Positions 1 to 6,439 are shown, counted from the stretch's first letter. The stretch: DNA of 6,481 nucleotides from 4572-123 sp964418755 (GCA_964418755.1 CAYQNS010000204.1:1-6481), one strand, 5' to 3'. Notes: a model not told the origin generated them from the sequence alone. Numbers and translations: made by a program.

Positions 1-168
1 TTTAACCTTAGACCGCTGATCTTCAGGCACCTGTGTCAGATCATCGGTAAATCTGTGCACACCGCTTTGGTCCGTGTACTGGTAGAACTCTGCAAAAGTC
101 GGTAAACAAAAAAACAGGGAAAAACCCATTAACAGAACTATCCATCGCAAAACAAAGTTTTTTTTCAT
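1..168 (-). CDS. DUF4124-type exported protein, N-terminal part (partial)
   Basis: The first 56 codons are visible and the frame runs off the window at position 1. Residues 1-26 form a clear signal peptide: K2-K3, hydrophobic core about 5-22, T-F-A26|E27. The mature start, F-Y-Q-Y-T-D-Q-S-G-V-H-R-F-T-D (28-42) with V47-P48, matches the DUF4124 (PF13511) pattern Y-x-Y-x-D-x-x-G-x-x-x-F-T-D-x-x-x-x-V-P, a short domain found at the N-terminus of many proteobacterial envelope proteins. Its molecular role is unknown; whatever follows it is outside the window. Cys21 is not in a good lipobox, so a lipoprotein is unlikely. The gene follows the small exported protein by 16 nt and probably belongs to the pilus operon. 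The signal-peptide region contains a T8 run (158-165) and an A7 run (108-114) on the plus strand. Confidence 0.8.
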   Translation of the reverse strand, partial: MKKNFVLRWIVLLMGFSLFFCLPTFAEFYQYTDQSGVHRFTDDLTQVPEDQRSKVK

Positions 169-178
169 TTTTCATCTG

Positions 179-184
179 CTCCTT
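179..184 (-). promoter_or_regulatory. Ribosome binding site for the DUF4124-type gene
   Basis: AAGGAG on the minus strand begins immediately after the TAG of the preceding gene and lies 10 nt before ATG 168. A nearer ATG at 175 is out of frame and opens only a roughly 40-codon frame that ends in TGA, so ATG 168 is preferred because it gives a signal peptide and a recognisable domain. Confidence 0.6.
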
Positions 185-574
185 CTAATCATCCAGCAGC
201 CACAAAGCAATAATTTTGCGATTTTCATCTAACTGATAGCCAACTGTTGCGCCCTGGTGAAATTTTGATTTTTCTACAGGTTGAGGTCCCTTTAAAGAAC
301 GATATTCTACACCAGGTGCTGTCCGCATGAATCGATCATTGATAACAATTCTGCTTTTCTTAATCATCTCGATCCGCCCGACACCGTTAAAGTCGGGCAT
401 TTGTTGATCCGGCAGACCGATTTTCTCGGATTTCAATTCAGGTACCGGATTTATGGAAAGAATCTGTGCTTTTTCATCGGCCAAAACAATTCCAGTTCCC
501 CATGCGGCCATGATCGTCAGAAGCACTATAAATATCCAGCCTGTTTTTTTTAGATTACTCATTAAAACAACCAT
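185..574 (-). CDS. Small exported protein of unknown function following pilY1
   Basis: 129-residue protein from ATG 574. A short basic start (NLKKTG, 7-12) is followed by a hydrophobic stretch (13-31) and a possible signal-peptidase site after A32 (I-V-L-A|D-E); an uncleaved anchor is also possible. The mature part has a linker (33-61), then a compact domain, about 62-129, with short alternating strands: F-N-G-V-G-R-I-E, S-R-I-V-I-N-D, and a final A-T-V-G-Y-Q-L-D ... I-I-A-L-W-L-L-D-D. This looks like a small beta-barrel fold, and I cannot assign a named family with confidence. It occupies the place of pilY2 in Pseudomonas (small gene directly after pilY1), but I see no sequence basis for that name. 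It lies 57 nt after the pilY1 stop and 16 nt before the next start, so a pilus-related role is inferred from context only. Confidence 0.8.
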   Translation of the reverse strand: MVVLMSNLKKTGWIFIVLLTIMAAWGTGIVLADEKAQILSINPVPELKSEKIGLPDQQMPDFNGVGRIEMIKKSRIVINDRFMRTAPGVEYRSLKGPQPVEKSKFHQGATVGYQLDENRKIIALWLLDD

Positions 575-579
575 TTTAT

Positions 580-585
580 CTCCTT
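580..585 (-). promoter_or_regulatory. Ribosome binding site that sets the start of the small exported protein
   Basis: The minus strand reads AAGGAG, then ATAAA, then ATG at 574. This is the strongest Shine-Dalgarno match near this gene and places the start at 574 instead of the in-frame GTG at 595, whose extra seven codons would include the ribosome site itself. Confidence 0.75.
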
Positions 586-631
586 TTTCATTCACTTTAA
601 TTCAGGAGTTATCAGCCCTTCTGCTTCAAGG

Positions 632-3600
632 TTAATTTTCACCCATTTTCCAGTAAAATACCCCAAGCCTTTCAGCCTCCTCCTTGAGCAATCGAATACC
701 GCCGTCTGCCGAGCTGAAGTATTTGATTTCAATAGGAGAATTTCTCAATATCATTGGCGAATAGATCATGGCATTATACTTAATGCCCGTCGGCGCTACC
801 GTAATCGTTTCGTCCGGATTATCCGGATCAGGGATCGTAACCATATCGTCGTCATCAATAGTGCCATGTCCATCCAAGTCAAACGCAGGGGAGGAAAGCC
901 TTCCGCCATTGCAGGCATCCATTTCATGTACAATGGAGTCACCGCCGGCAGCGCACGGTGAACTTTTGGGTATGGAAGAAATCACGACTGCCTTGCCGTC
1001 TCGGACAATAACATCCCGGATGACCCGTTCCCCTTCAAGGTAAATGTTATCAAGGTCAAAAAACCATCCGGCATGGGTAGTCTGATCCAGGGTACTCCCT
1101 GGATTGTCATTTTCGCCGTCGTCGTCATCAGCAACCGTATTCCATTGTGCCTGGTTAGCGGTCAAAACCCGCAGATAGTTTCCACTTCCCCCGGGATCCA
1201 GGTCATAAAATATTTCGCCTTGTTCAAGGAGGGTGACCTCCTCCGGCTGGTTGGAAAGATGACTTGACAGATTGCGCTCAAATGAACCGAGATATTCACT
1301 ATTGTCCGTATCATCGCCATAATCCCAAATCCCATAAATGGTCTGGGTATTAGTGTCGCTGAAATCCGTATTCCCCAGATATTTCCCGGTCCCGAAAACA
1401 ACCATATATCCGTTTTTGACACAGTGGTGCACCACATCCGGCATGGTGGTGATGGGCTGGACGTTCCCACTGCCATCTTTGGCCTGAAAAAGCGGCATGG
1501 GCGTATCGCCACTCATAAAAGCCACTTCCCAATCTGATGCATTCTCCCCCGTAAGGTCAAACTTCCACAAATTACCCTTCAGATCACCGGCATACGCATA
1601 GTCAATAATCTCATCGATATTGACGTCCACCGGGACAGGTGTGGAAAGCCCGTTGCAGGAACCGACTCCGGTGTCGATCTTTGTCAAGAGTTCACCGGTC
1701 AGGGCATCCAGAACAAAGAAAACCGCATTCTCATTCGTGCTGTTGTACCCATTGCCAAAAATCACGACCCAGCCTTCGGTTGAGTTTACAATAAATGCAT
1801 TGCTTAGACTGTAACCCAGATCCGCTATTTGCTCTGCCGGTGTCGACGCGCAGGGGTATTCCCACTGAACCATCCCGGCCAGGGTGGTTTCTCCCGAAAA
1901 CGAACTGCCAGCGCCTTTAAGGGATGTAATGTTGGTACTGCTTACGTCAAGACAATAATACCCGCGTCCGCCGGCACCCAGCCCCCCGGCCAGGAGTGTC
2001 TGGGTTTCAGAGATATCCTTTACATAGGGTGTCTGATCCACAAAAAAAGTATGCTCATACTCCGGGTCAGTAAGGCTCGGCAGCTTTGTGAATACCAGAT
2101 TCGGTACGTAGGCAAAGATTTCATCCCCGTTGGATGCATCAAAGGCATGCAGCATGCCGTCATTGCCGGCAGCATAAATTACATCGTCATGATAGCGGGG
2201 CGCGGAATGGACAATATCTCCCAGAAGATAGGTACGGTTTCTGTAGATACCGTTATTTCTTTCTTCATTGGTTGTTTCGCCCCGGAGGTAGTTCACCTGG
2301 TTTTCCACAAGATAACCCTGCTGGGTTTCAGAGAGACTGCCGTAACGAAAGGCAACACCGGAAGCCCCGTTGTAGGTCCCGACAATTCTTTTTGAATTCC
2401 AGTCTTTATTTTGCAGTCTTAAAGATGCCGACCAGGTGTAATTGTCTTTATCCACAAAACCGGAACCCGGTAGAATCGGATAGGCCTTGACTTCGCCCGT
2501 CCAGTCGTCCGATGAATAAATTGACTGGAACATGACTGAGCCGGCATACAGCTCTTCTCCGTTGATGGAAACCGAGGCGCCTGAGCCAACCCGTGATTCA
2601 ATGTTCTGCATCAGCAGTTGCAGAGAGGACGTCAGATCTTGCGGATCGGAAGCGTTTAGAAACTCTCCCCGGCCGTTGACCGAGGCATGGAACAAATCGT
2701 CAATCGTGGTTTTTTCATCCTCTTCCGGCTCAGGCCAGGTAATAGGCGTCGGATTATCCGAGTCGTAGAAATCATACGCATCAGGATTCAATGTGCCGTA
2801 AACACCAAAAGATATGCCATAGGTGACCATGTGCTGATACGTGGCAATATCAGGGGCGTTGACGGGAACTAAATTCGCCAGGCCTGATAAGCCGGAAGAC
2901 AGATCGGTTTCATAATATTTCATGGCCACGTCAGCCAGTGTGTTGCTGTAATTATCCTCATACGGGTACCCTTCCCCGTCGTCCCAGTTTCCCACATCCG
3001 GACTGCTGCCGTTCCAGTAGCCGTCGGTCATAACAATCGTAAAGCTCTGCTGGCATTCCCCGCCGGTCTCTGCAGGATAATAGGGAGATGTGCTGTACGG
3101 GGAATCACCATCCCCTGCAAAATATTCACCAACGGTTTTAAGCCCAATCCGTAAAGGCGTGCCCTGATCGGACCGGAGACCGTAGATCAGATCCAACAGT
3201 GTACCGGTGTTATCGAAAAAATCGTCGCCTTCAGTTACCTTGACCTTTAGCGCCGGCTGTTCAATCCGTTCATGTATCGTGTGAATGCCCACCTGCACTC
3301 CCTGCAACCCCACAAGAACATTGCCCATGGCGTTTTTGGATGTCAGTTCACGTCGGCGGTAAAAGGAAAACCAGTTGGCAAAGTTTTGCAGTTCTTCCGT
3401 GTATGAACGGGCAGAGTCGTCGCCGTTTTTCGGAACAATGTCATCCGGCGGAGAATTATCTCTTGTTAATCCGGCATAACTTGCATTTGTTGGGGTATAG
3501 TCGATCAGGCCGTCGTCATCGTCATCTTCCCCTGGATCAAGATAATGATTGTGGTTTTCATCTTCAGTACTGAAACTGGTGAACCTGTAGTATTTGAGTT

Positions 3601-4612
3601 CTCGATCAATATTCACCAGGTACATAGCGCTTTCACTGTCAGACCACACATAGTAGTGGGCGTTTTTTATGTGCAGTGTCCCTATTGAGGAATAATCATG
3701 GCCCAGGTCCAGTGTGTCGCTTGTGTTGCTCCAGGGCGCAGACTTGGGATGGGTGGTGCTTGCATCGCTGTAATATCCGCTGGTTGTGGGCCATGGAAGA
3801 TATATTGCTTCGGGATTGTAATACATCCGGTTGTACCCGGCCCACTGGGATCGCCAGAGATTCCTGTCGCTTCCCGACAATTCATAGTAATAGCTGTATT
3901 CATTGTCGCTCATGTCGAAAATATAAAAATATTCATCACGACCATCCCATATGGAGCCCCCATCTTCCGGTGTCAATATTTCAAAATCCATGCTCCCGGA
4001 ATCGTCAACAACAAACATGATGGTTGCCGGGGCAGCTTGGAGCTGGGTGTCCAAAGGGGTATCCGAGATATCAACACAGCCTAACCATGGTACAGTGGTA
4101 GTGGTGGTGCTGCTAATCACTGTTGTAGTTGTAGTTGACGATGAAGTGGTATCCTCGGTGTAGATTCCGTATACAGTATGATCGTCATATCCCAACGTAA
4201 AACTCTGTGGCGATTGCGGGGCGATCCAACCGGACACATCAGTTCTAAAGGAAACTTCCCATGTCGCCTCGGAGATATCATTGTTTTCATAAAATTCTGT
4301 TACATCTATAGTTCTTGATCCCACGTCGTTATAAGGCCCATAAGAGGCGGTAAGATTATCATCATGTTCACCGGGACCCGGATCGGTCATTGTTACAGTA
4401 TACTGTGCACCTGCATCTATGGCGCCTTGTGGTCTGAGTACCACCGTTATTCTAGCGTAGTCAGACCCTCCCATGGCATATGCCTGATCAGCCGAAACCA
4501 GCACAAAAAAACCGAAAAAAGCCAACGTCAAAGCAAAAACCAGCCTTACGGATTTTCTCAGACTGTCCCTGTTCGCCAAAAATGCCTTTTGATAGATTTT
4601 TATCAGATTCAT
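632..4612 (-). CDS. pilY1: PilY1/PilC-type pilus tip adhesin and assembly factor
   Basis: Intact 1326-residue exported protein, longer than Pseudomonas PilY1 (about 1160). PilY1 proteins sit at the pilus tip, promote assembly or counter retraction, and mediate adhesion and surface sensing. Order: signal peptide 1-46 (hydrophobic core about 24-40, A-Y-A46|M); a beta-sandwich-like domain about 50-153 starting with RPQGAIDAGAQ; a Thr-rich linker 154-175; a von Willebrand A domain about 196-650. The MIDAS residues are complete: D203-x-S205-x-S207, T485 in G-T-P-L-R and D530 in M-T-D-G. The VWA domain holds the family's YYNP and FANWFSFYR segments and an EF-hand-like insertion at 351-371. The PilC/PilY1 beta-propeller (PF05567 type) begins near G-D-I-V-H-S-A-P at 798 and carries the calcium loop D996-x-N998-x-D1000-x-x-x-D1004, followed by YAGDLKGNLWKFDL. 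The C-terminus is family-like (GVFYWKM). No RGD is present. ATG 4612 has AAAGGGA just upstream. Confidence 0.95.
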   Translation of the reverse strand: MNLIKIYQKAFLANRDSLRKSVRLVFALTLAFFGFFVLVSADQAYAMGGSDYARITVVLRPQGAIDAGAQYTVTMTDPGPGEHDDNLTASYGPYNDVGSRTIDVTEFYENNDISEATWEVSFRTDVSGWIAPQSPQSFTLGYDDHTVYGIYTEDTTSSSTTTTTVISSTTTTTVPWLGCVDISDTPLDTQLQAAPATIMFVVDDSGSMDFEILTPEDGGSIWDGRDEYFYIFDMSDNEYSYYYELSGSDRNLWRSQWAGYNRMYYNPEAIYLPWPTTSGYYSDASTTHPKSAPWSNTSDTLDLGHDYSSIGTLHIKNAHYYVWSDSESAMYLVNIDRELKYYRFTSFSTEDENHNHYLDPGEDDDDDGLIDYTPTNASYAGLTRDNSPPDDIVPKNGDDSARSYTEELQNFANWFSFYRRRELTSKNAMGNVLVGLQGVQVGIHTIHERIEQPALKVKVTEGDDFFDNTGTLLDLIYGLRSDQGTPLRIGLKTVGEYFAGDGDSPYSTSPYYPAETGGECQQSFTIVMTDGYWNGSSPDVGNWDDGEGYPYEDNYSNTLADVAMKYYETDLSSGLSGLANLVPVNAPDIATYQHMVTYGISFGVYGTLNPDAYDFYDSDNPTPITWPEPEEDEKTTIDDLFHASVNGRGEFLNASDPQDLTSSLQLLMQNIESRVGSGASVSINGEELYAGSVMFQSIYSSDDWTGEVKAYPILPGSGFVDKDNYTWSASLRLQNKDWNSKRIVGTYNGASGVAFRYGSLSETQQGYLVENQVNYLRGETTNEERNNGIYRNRTYLLGDIVHSAPRYHDDVIYAAGNDGMLHAFDASNGDEIFAYVPNLVFTKLPSLTDPEYEHTFFVDQTPYVKDISETQTLLAGGLGAGGRGYYCLDVSSTNITSLKGAGSSFSGETTLAGMVQWEYPCASTPAEQIADLGYSLSNAFIVNSTEGWVVIFGNGYNSTNENAVFFVLDALTGELLTKIDTGVGSCNGLSTPVPVDVNIDEIIDYAYAGDLKGNLWKFDLTGENASDWEVAFMSGDTPMPLFQAKDGSGNVQPITTMPDVVHHCVKNGYMVVFGTGKYLGNTDFSDTNTQTIYGIWDYGDDTDNSEYLGSFERNLSSHLSNQPEEVTLLEQGEIFYDLDPGGSGNYLRVLTANQAQWNTVADDDDGENDNPGSTLDQTTHAGWFFDLDNIYLEGERVIRDVIVRDGKAVVISSIPKSSPCAAGGDSIVHEMDACNGGRLSSPAFDLDGHGTIDDDDMVTIPDPDNPDETITVAPTGIKYNAMIYSPMILRNSPIEIKYFSSADGGIRLLKEEAERLGVFYWKMGEN
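4154..4474 (-). other. Extra N-terminal beta-sandwich-like domain of PilY1
   Basis: Mature residues 47-153 are not part of the VWA or propeller core. The pattern RPQGAIDAGAQYTV at the start, then VSGW-I-A-P-Q near 127-133 and a closing strand T-V-Y-G-I-Y, resembles the small beta domain with P-x-GAxxAGAQW-x-V ... GW-x-x-P that recurs in secreted proteins of Desulfobacterota and Planctomycetes. The resemblance is from memory. The domain would be carried on a flexible stalk in front of the adhesin. Confidence 0.55.
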
Positions 4613-4628
4613 AATCCAATCCCTTTCG

Positions 4629-5117
4629 TTAGAACCTTTTCCGGTAGCCCATGGTAATCAAAGCCCGGCCGTTGTTTTTCAGGCTAAGCCCATGGAGGGC
4701 AAAGTCATGGACAGTTGTTCCGCCCATGCTCAGCGATGCCCCCTGCGCGATCCCGTTATGTACAGCAGCATATAGGACCTGGCCGGTTGCATCTAACGCG
4801 GCCACATCCGAGTTGGCATTATCCCAGACAGTCGCGGGATTGGTTATACCCACCGTCGCAGCATTCAACCATGCAGGCGGCGCATTTTTAAGGGCATTTG
4901 TGGTTGCCGTTTCAATTTTACGGCCGGGTTCAAGGCACGCACCTTCCGCCGCGTATAAATTTCGCTGATAAATCTTGCTGTTACCGGCAATCTGCAGTTC
5001 CATCCCGGTGTTGCGGATGGCAGAGATGCCCAAAACAGTGAGCATCAGCAGTACAACTACTGCAATTAAAATAGCCGACCCATGCTGATTTTCGATCTGC
5101 ACAAATTTTGCTTCCAT
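4629..5117 (-). CDS. pilX: PilX-like type IV minor prepilin
   Basis: Predicted 162-residue protein with the PilX N-terminal signature: G13|S14-A-I-L-I, then a long hydrophobic helix (about 14-35) running into S-A-I-R-N-T-G-M-E40-x-Q-I-A-G-N46, then an R-N-L-x-A-A-E58 segment. That matches the family's R-x-x-x-L-E-x-x-x-A-G-N and F-x-A-A-E-A pattern. Residue +5 after the predicted cleavage is Ile18, not Glu; absence of Glu5 is known for PilX and for the type II secretion pseudopilin GspK, so it supports rather than weakens the call. The family's usual A-A-E-A-A is A-A-E-G-A-C here, followed by an unusual Pro (LEPGRK). The C-terminus ends in G-R-A-L-I-T-M-G-Y-R-K-R-F. AAGGGA lies about 7 nt before the ATG. 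The stop is 16 nt before the pilY1 start, consistent with PilX supporting PilY1 at the pilus tip. Confidence 0.85.
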   Translation of the reverse strand: MEAKFVQIENQHGSAILIAVVVLLMLTVLGISAIRNTGMELQIAGNSKIYQRNLYAAEGACLEPGRKIETATTNALKNAPPAWLNAATVGITNPATVWDNANSDVAALDATGQVLYAAVHNGIAQGASLSMGGTTVHDFALHGLSLKNNGRALITMGYRKRF

Positions 5118-5244
5118 TTATTGTTCCCTTCGGACATACTGGTTTTTTCAATTGATTCTAAATGGGCAATAATGTTTGGGTAAAATCATAATCGCGCCCT
5201 TTTAAAACGCTTTTCCAATTTTACACAGGTCATTATTAGTTTCC
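5118..5244 (-). other. 127-nt gap between pilV and pilX
   Basis: This is the longest non-coding stretch in an otherwise compact gene string. It is AT-rich with one GC-rich island (around 5193-5199). It contains an imperfect inverted repeat (see the repeat entry) and, at its 3' end on the minus strand, the pilX Shine-Dalgarno AAGGGA about 7 nt before ATG 5117. I see no convincing sigma-70 or sigma-54 promoter and no T-run behind the repeat that would make it an intrinsic terminator. The only minus-strand ORF starting with ATG here is about 13 codons long and has no support. Confidence 0.6.
5168..5237. repeat. Imperfect two-block inverted repeat in the pilV-pilX gap
   Basis: On the plus strand AATAATG (5168-5174) and GTAAAAT (5180-5186) are mirrored by ATTTTAC (5218-5224) and CATTATT (5231-5237). 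This gives two perfect 7-bp arms separated by a 5/6-nt internal loop, around a 31-nt apical loop. The arms are AT-rich, so an RNA stem would be modest. There is no following U-run on the minus-strand transcript. It could be an mRNA processing or stability element or a protein site, or a chance match in AT-rich DNA. Confidence 0.4.
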
Positions 5245-5667
5245 TTAAGGAGCCTGAACCCGCATGGAATCCAGTGTAAAGGATCTCGCGTCGCTGCTGT
5301 CATTCCAGGTTACGGTGAGTTGAATATGCTTATAATCAGTATCTGGCGTTGAATCAGAATCCACGTCCGGATTCGTCACGACCCAATTCAAAGTATAGTC
5401 TCCAACCGTTTCAGGGGCATTGCTGCTGACAACACTAGCATAATTAAAAGTGGGCGCCATCAGTTCTTCCATTTTATCGGAAGCCTGGTTGGCCGCTTCA
5501 GTGATTCCCCGAGCCGTTGCATTGCCCTGGATAAAGTTTATCTGCATGGCCGCCAGTCCCAGAACGCCGATGGAAAAAATCACCAGGGCAATCATCACCT
5601 CCACCAGGGTGAACCCCTGCTGCCCGATTGCGGAATTCGCTGACTGTTTTTTTGTCATGGTCTGCAT
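5245..5667 (-). CDS. pilV: PilV-like type IV minor prepilin
   Basis: Predicted 140-residue prepilin with a textbook class III leader: processing site G18|F19-T-L-V-E23, then the hydrophobic N-terminal helix VMIALVIFSIGVLGLAAMQ (about 24-42), the hallmark of PilV/GspI-type pilins. The helix continues through a segment resembling the family's A-x-x-x-A-x-x-x-x-D-x-M-E-E pattern (about 58-70). The C-terminal part ends in alternating strands (HIQLTVTWND, then SFTLDSMRVQAP). A D101-x-D103-x-D105-x-x-x-D109 loop resembles a calcium site. It is expected in the minor-pilin complex with PilW and PilX. The first ATG lies 2 nt after the pilW stop. A second in-frame ATG at 5658 has AGGA 9 nt upstream and could be the true start, shortening the leader by three residues; the mature protein is unchanged. 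After this gene comes the only long gap of the operon. Confidence 0.88.
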   Translation of the reverse strand: MQTMTKKQSANSAIGQQGFTLVEVMIALVIFSIGVLGLAAMQINFIQGNATARGITEAANQASDKMEELMAPTFNYASVVSSNAPETVGDYTLNWVVTNPDVDSDSTPDTDYKHIQLTVTWNDSSDARSFTLDSMRVQAP

Positions 5668-5669
5668 TC

Positions 5670-6425
5670 CTATATTCCCAAGTTTCTCGGTGTAATTGTC
5701 ATGGTCAATGTCCTGCGCCTGAAATTATCTCCGGAAGCACTGGTAAACTCCGGATCACGCCGGTCACTTCGCGCGGTGATTGTTACCCTGACCTGACGGA
5801 TATCATCCATGCTGGCCACAACGTTTCCGGCCCCGTCGTCGTCCAGTTGATTGCCATCTTCATCCAGGTAGACAAAATTGAGGATCTCTATATTTTCGGC
5901 GATATCCTGCAATCCACCGCCACCCATTGCCCGGGCCAGATTGCAAGGAAACCCATCGGCAACGCCGTCATCATCGCCATCATTATCAAGTTTAAAACGA
6001 ACCTGTTCACCCGTCCCCCCTAACTCACCGTCAAACCATTCGCCATCTGGATCGGCGGAATCTATCTGGCCATCTTTATCATTGTCTACACCATCGTTTT
6101 CGCCGCCGGTGATATCCATTGTAAATTCCAGTTCCGCCGCATTGGCCGTCAATATCTCTGCCCCGGCCTGGCCGCCGCCGCCTGCTTTCAATGCAGGATC
6201 GGACCCGGCCATGCGGATATCTTTCTGCAGGAAATACATGGCGGCCCGCAGGTTCTGCTGCATGGCCGACACCTGTTCCTGCACCGTATAGGATTTATGC
6301 TGCGAATTGTAGGCCATGTAGATGGCCGTGGACACGATGACTGCCAGAAACATGGCGATCACAAGCTCGAGCAGGGTAAACCCTGACTCCTCTTTACCGT
6401 CTTTTATTTTCCCGCCCTTACCCAT
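5670..6425 (-). CDS. pilW: PilW-like type IV minor prepilin with calcium-loop insertions
   Basis: Predicted 251-residue prepilin, processed at the inner membrane by prepilin peptidase and expected to join the minor-pilin priming complex under PilY1. A basic leader (KGGKIKDGKEESG) precedes the cleavage site G15|F16-T-L-L-E20, with the conserved Glu at +5. A hydrophobic helix follows (about 16-38), then the PilW-type stretch with QNLRAAMYFLQKDIRMAG (about 57-74), which is typical of PilW/GspJ-like proteins. The globular part is Asp/Gly-rich and holds three loops spaced like calcium-binding loops: D114-x-D116-x-D118-G-x-x-D122, D149-x-D151-x-D153-G-x-x-D157 and D188-x-D190-x-N192-x-x-x-D196. The C-terminal part (about 207-247) has alternating beta-strand character. 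The ATG at 6425 is preferred because of its Shine-Dalgarno; a TTG one codon upstream is the alternative. The stop lies 2 nt before the next start. PilW is chosen over GspJ from the PilV/PilX/PilY1 context. Confidence 0.88.
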   Translation of the reverse strand: MGKGGKIKDGKEESGFTLLELVIAMFLAVIVSTAIYMAYNSQHKSYTVQEQVSAMQQNLRAAMYFLQKDIRMAGSDPALKAGGGGQAGAEILTANAAELEFTMDITGGENDGVDNDKDGQIDSADPDGEWFDGELGGTGEQVRFKLDNDGDDDGVADGFPCNLARAMGGGGLQDIAENIEILNFVYLDEDGNQLDDDGAGNVVASMDDIRQVRVTITARSDRRDPEFTSASGDNFRRRTLTMTITPRNLGI

Positions 6426-6432
6426 CAAAATG

Positions 6433-6439
6433 CCCCTTT
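6433..6439 (-). promoter_or_regulatory. Ribosome binding site that sets the pilW start
   Basis: The minus strand reads AAAGGGG, then a 7-nt spacer, then ATG at 6425. This favours the ATG over the TTG one codon earlier (6428-6426). The site overlaps the TAA of the upstream frame, which suggests coupled translation. Confidence 0.6.

Noticed and set aside
50..175. Minus-strand ATG at 175 closer to the AAGGAG than ATG 168
   Set aside because: Its frame encodes no signal peptide or domain and stops after about 40 codons, while ATG 168 gives a signal peptide followed by a DUF4124-like start.
575..631. Possible terminator or promoter between pilY1 and the small exported gene
   Set aside because: Only a 4-bp CCTT/AAGG pairing is present, with no U-run, and no -35/-10 pair with normal spacing; read-through seems more likely.
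1162..1512. 116-codon minus-strand frame overlapping pilY1
   Set aside because: It is the same strand as pilY1 in another frame, with Arg/Pro/Trp-rich low-sense translation; the PilY1 frame is uninterrupted through it.
1829..2395. 188-codon open frame on the plus strand, opposite pilY1
   Set aside because: It lies wholly antisense to the PilY1 VWA/propeller coding sequence, has no ribosome site I can see and no recognisable domain; it is a shadow of the real gene.
4088..4153. Possible microsatellite behind the Thr-rich linker of PilY1
   Set aside because: The Thr codons are mixed and there is no exact repeating DNA unit, so this is a protein-level repeat and not a DNA tandem repeat likely to slip.
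632..4612. RGD integrin-binding motif as in Pseudomonas PilY1
   Set aside because: No RGD occurs in the protein; only RGE is found (in NGRGEF and LRGETT), which is not equivalent.
5878..6291. 137-codon plus-strand frame rich in Ser and Pro, opposite pilW
   Set aside because: The composition is what the antisense of an Asp/Gly-rich gene gives, and PilW on the other strand has clear family motifs.
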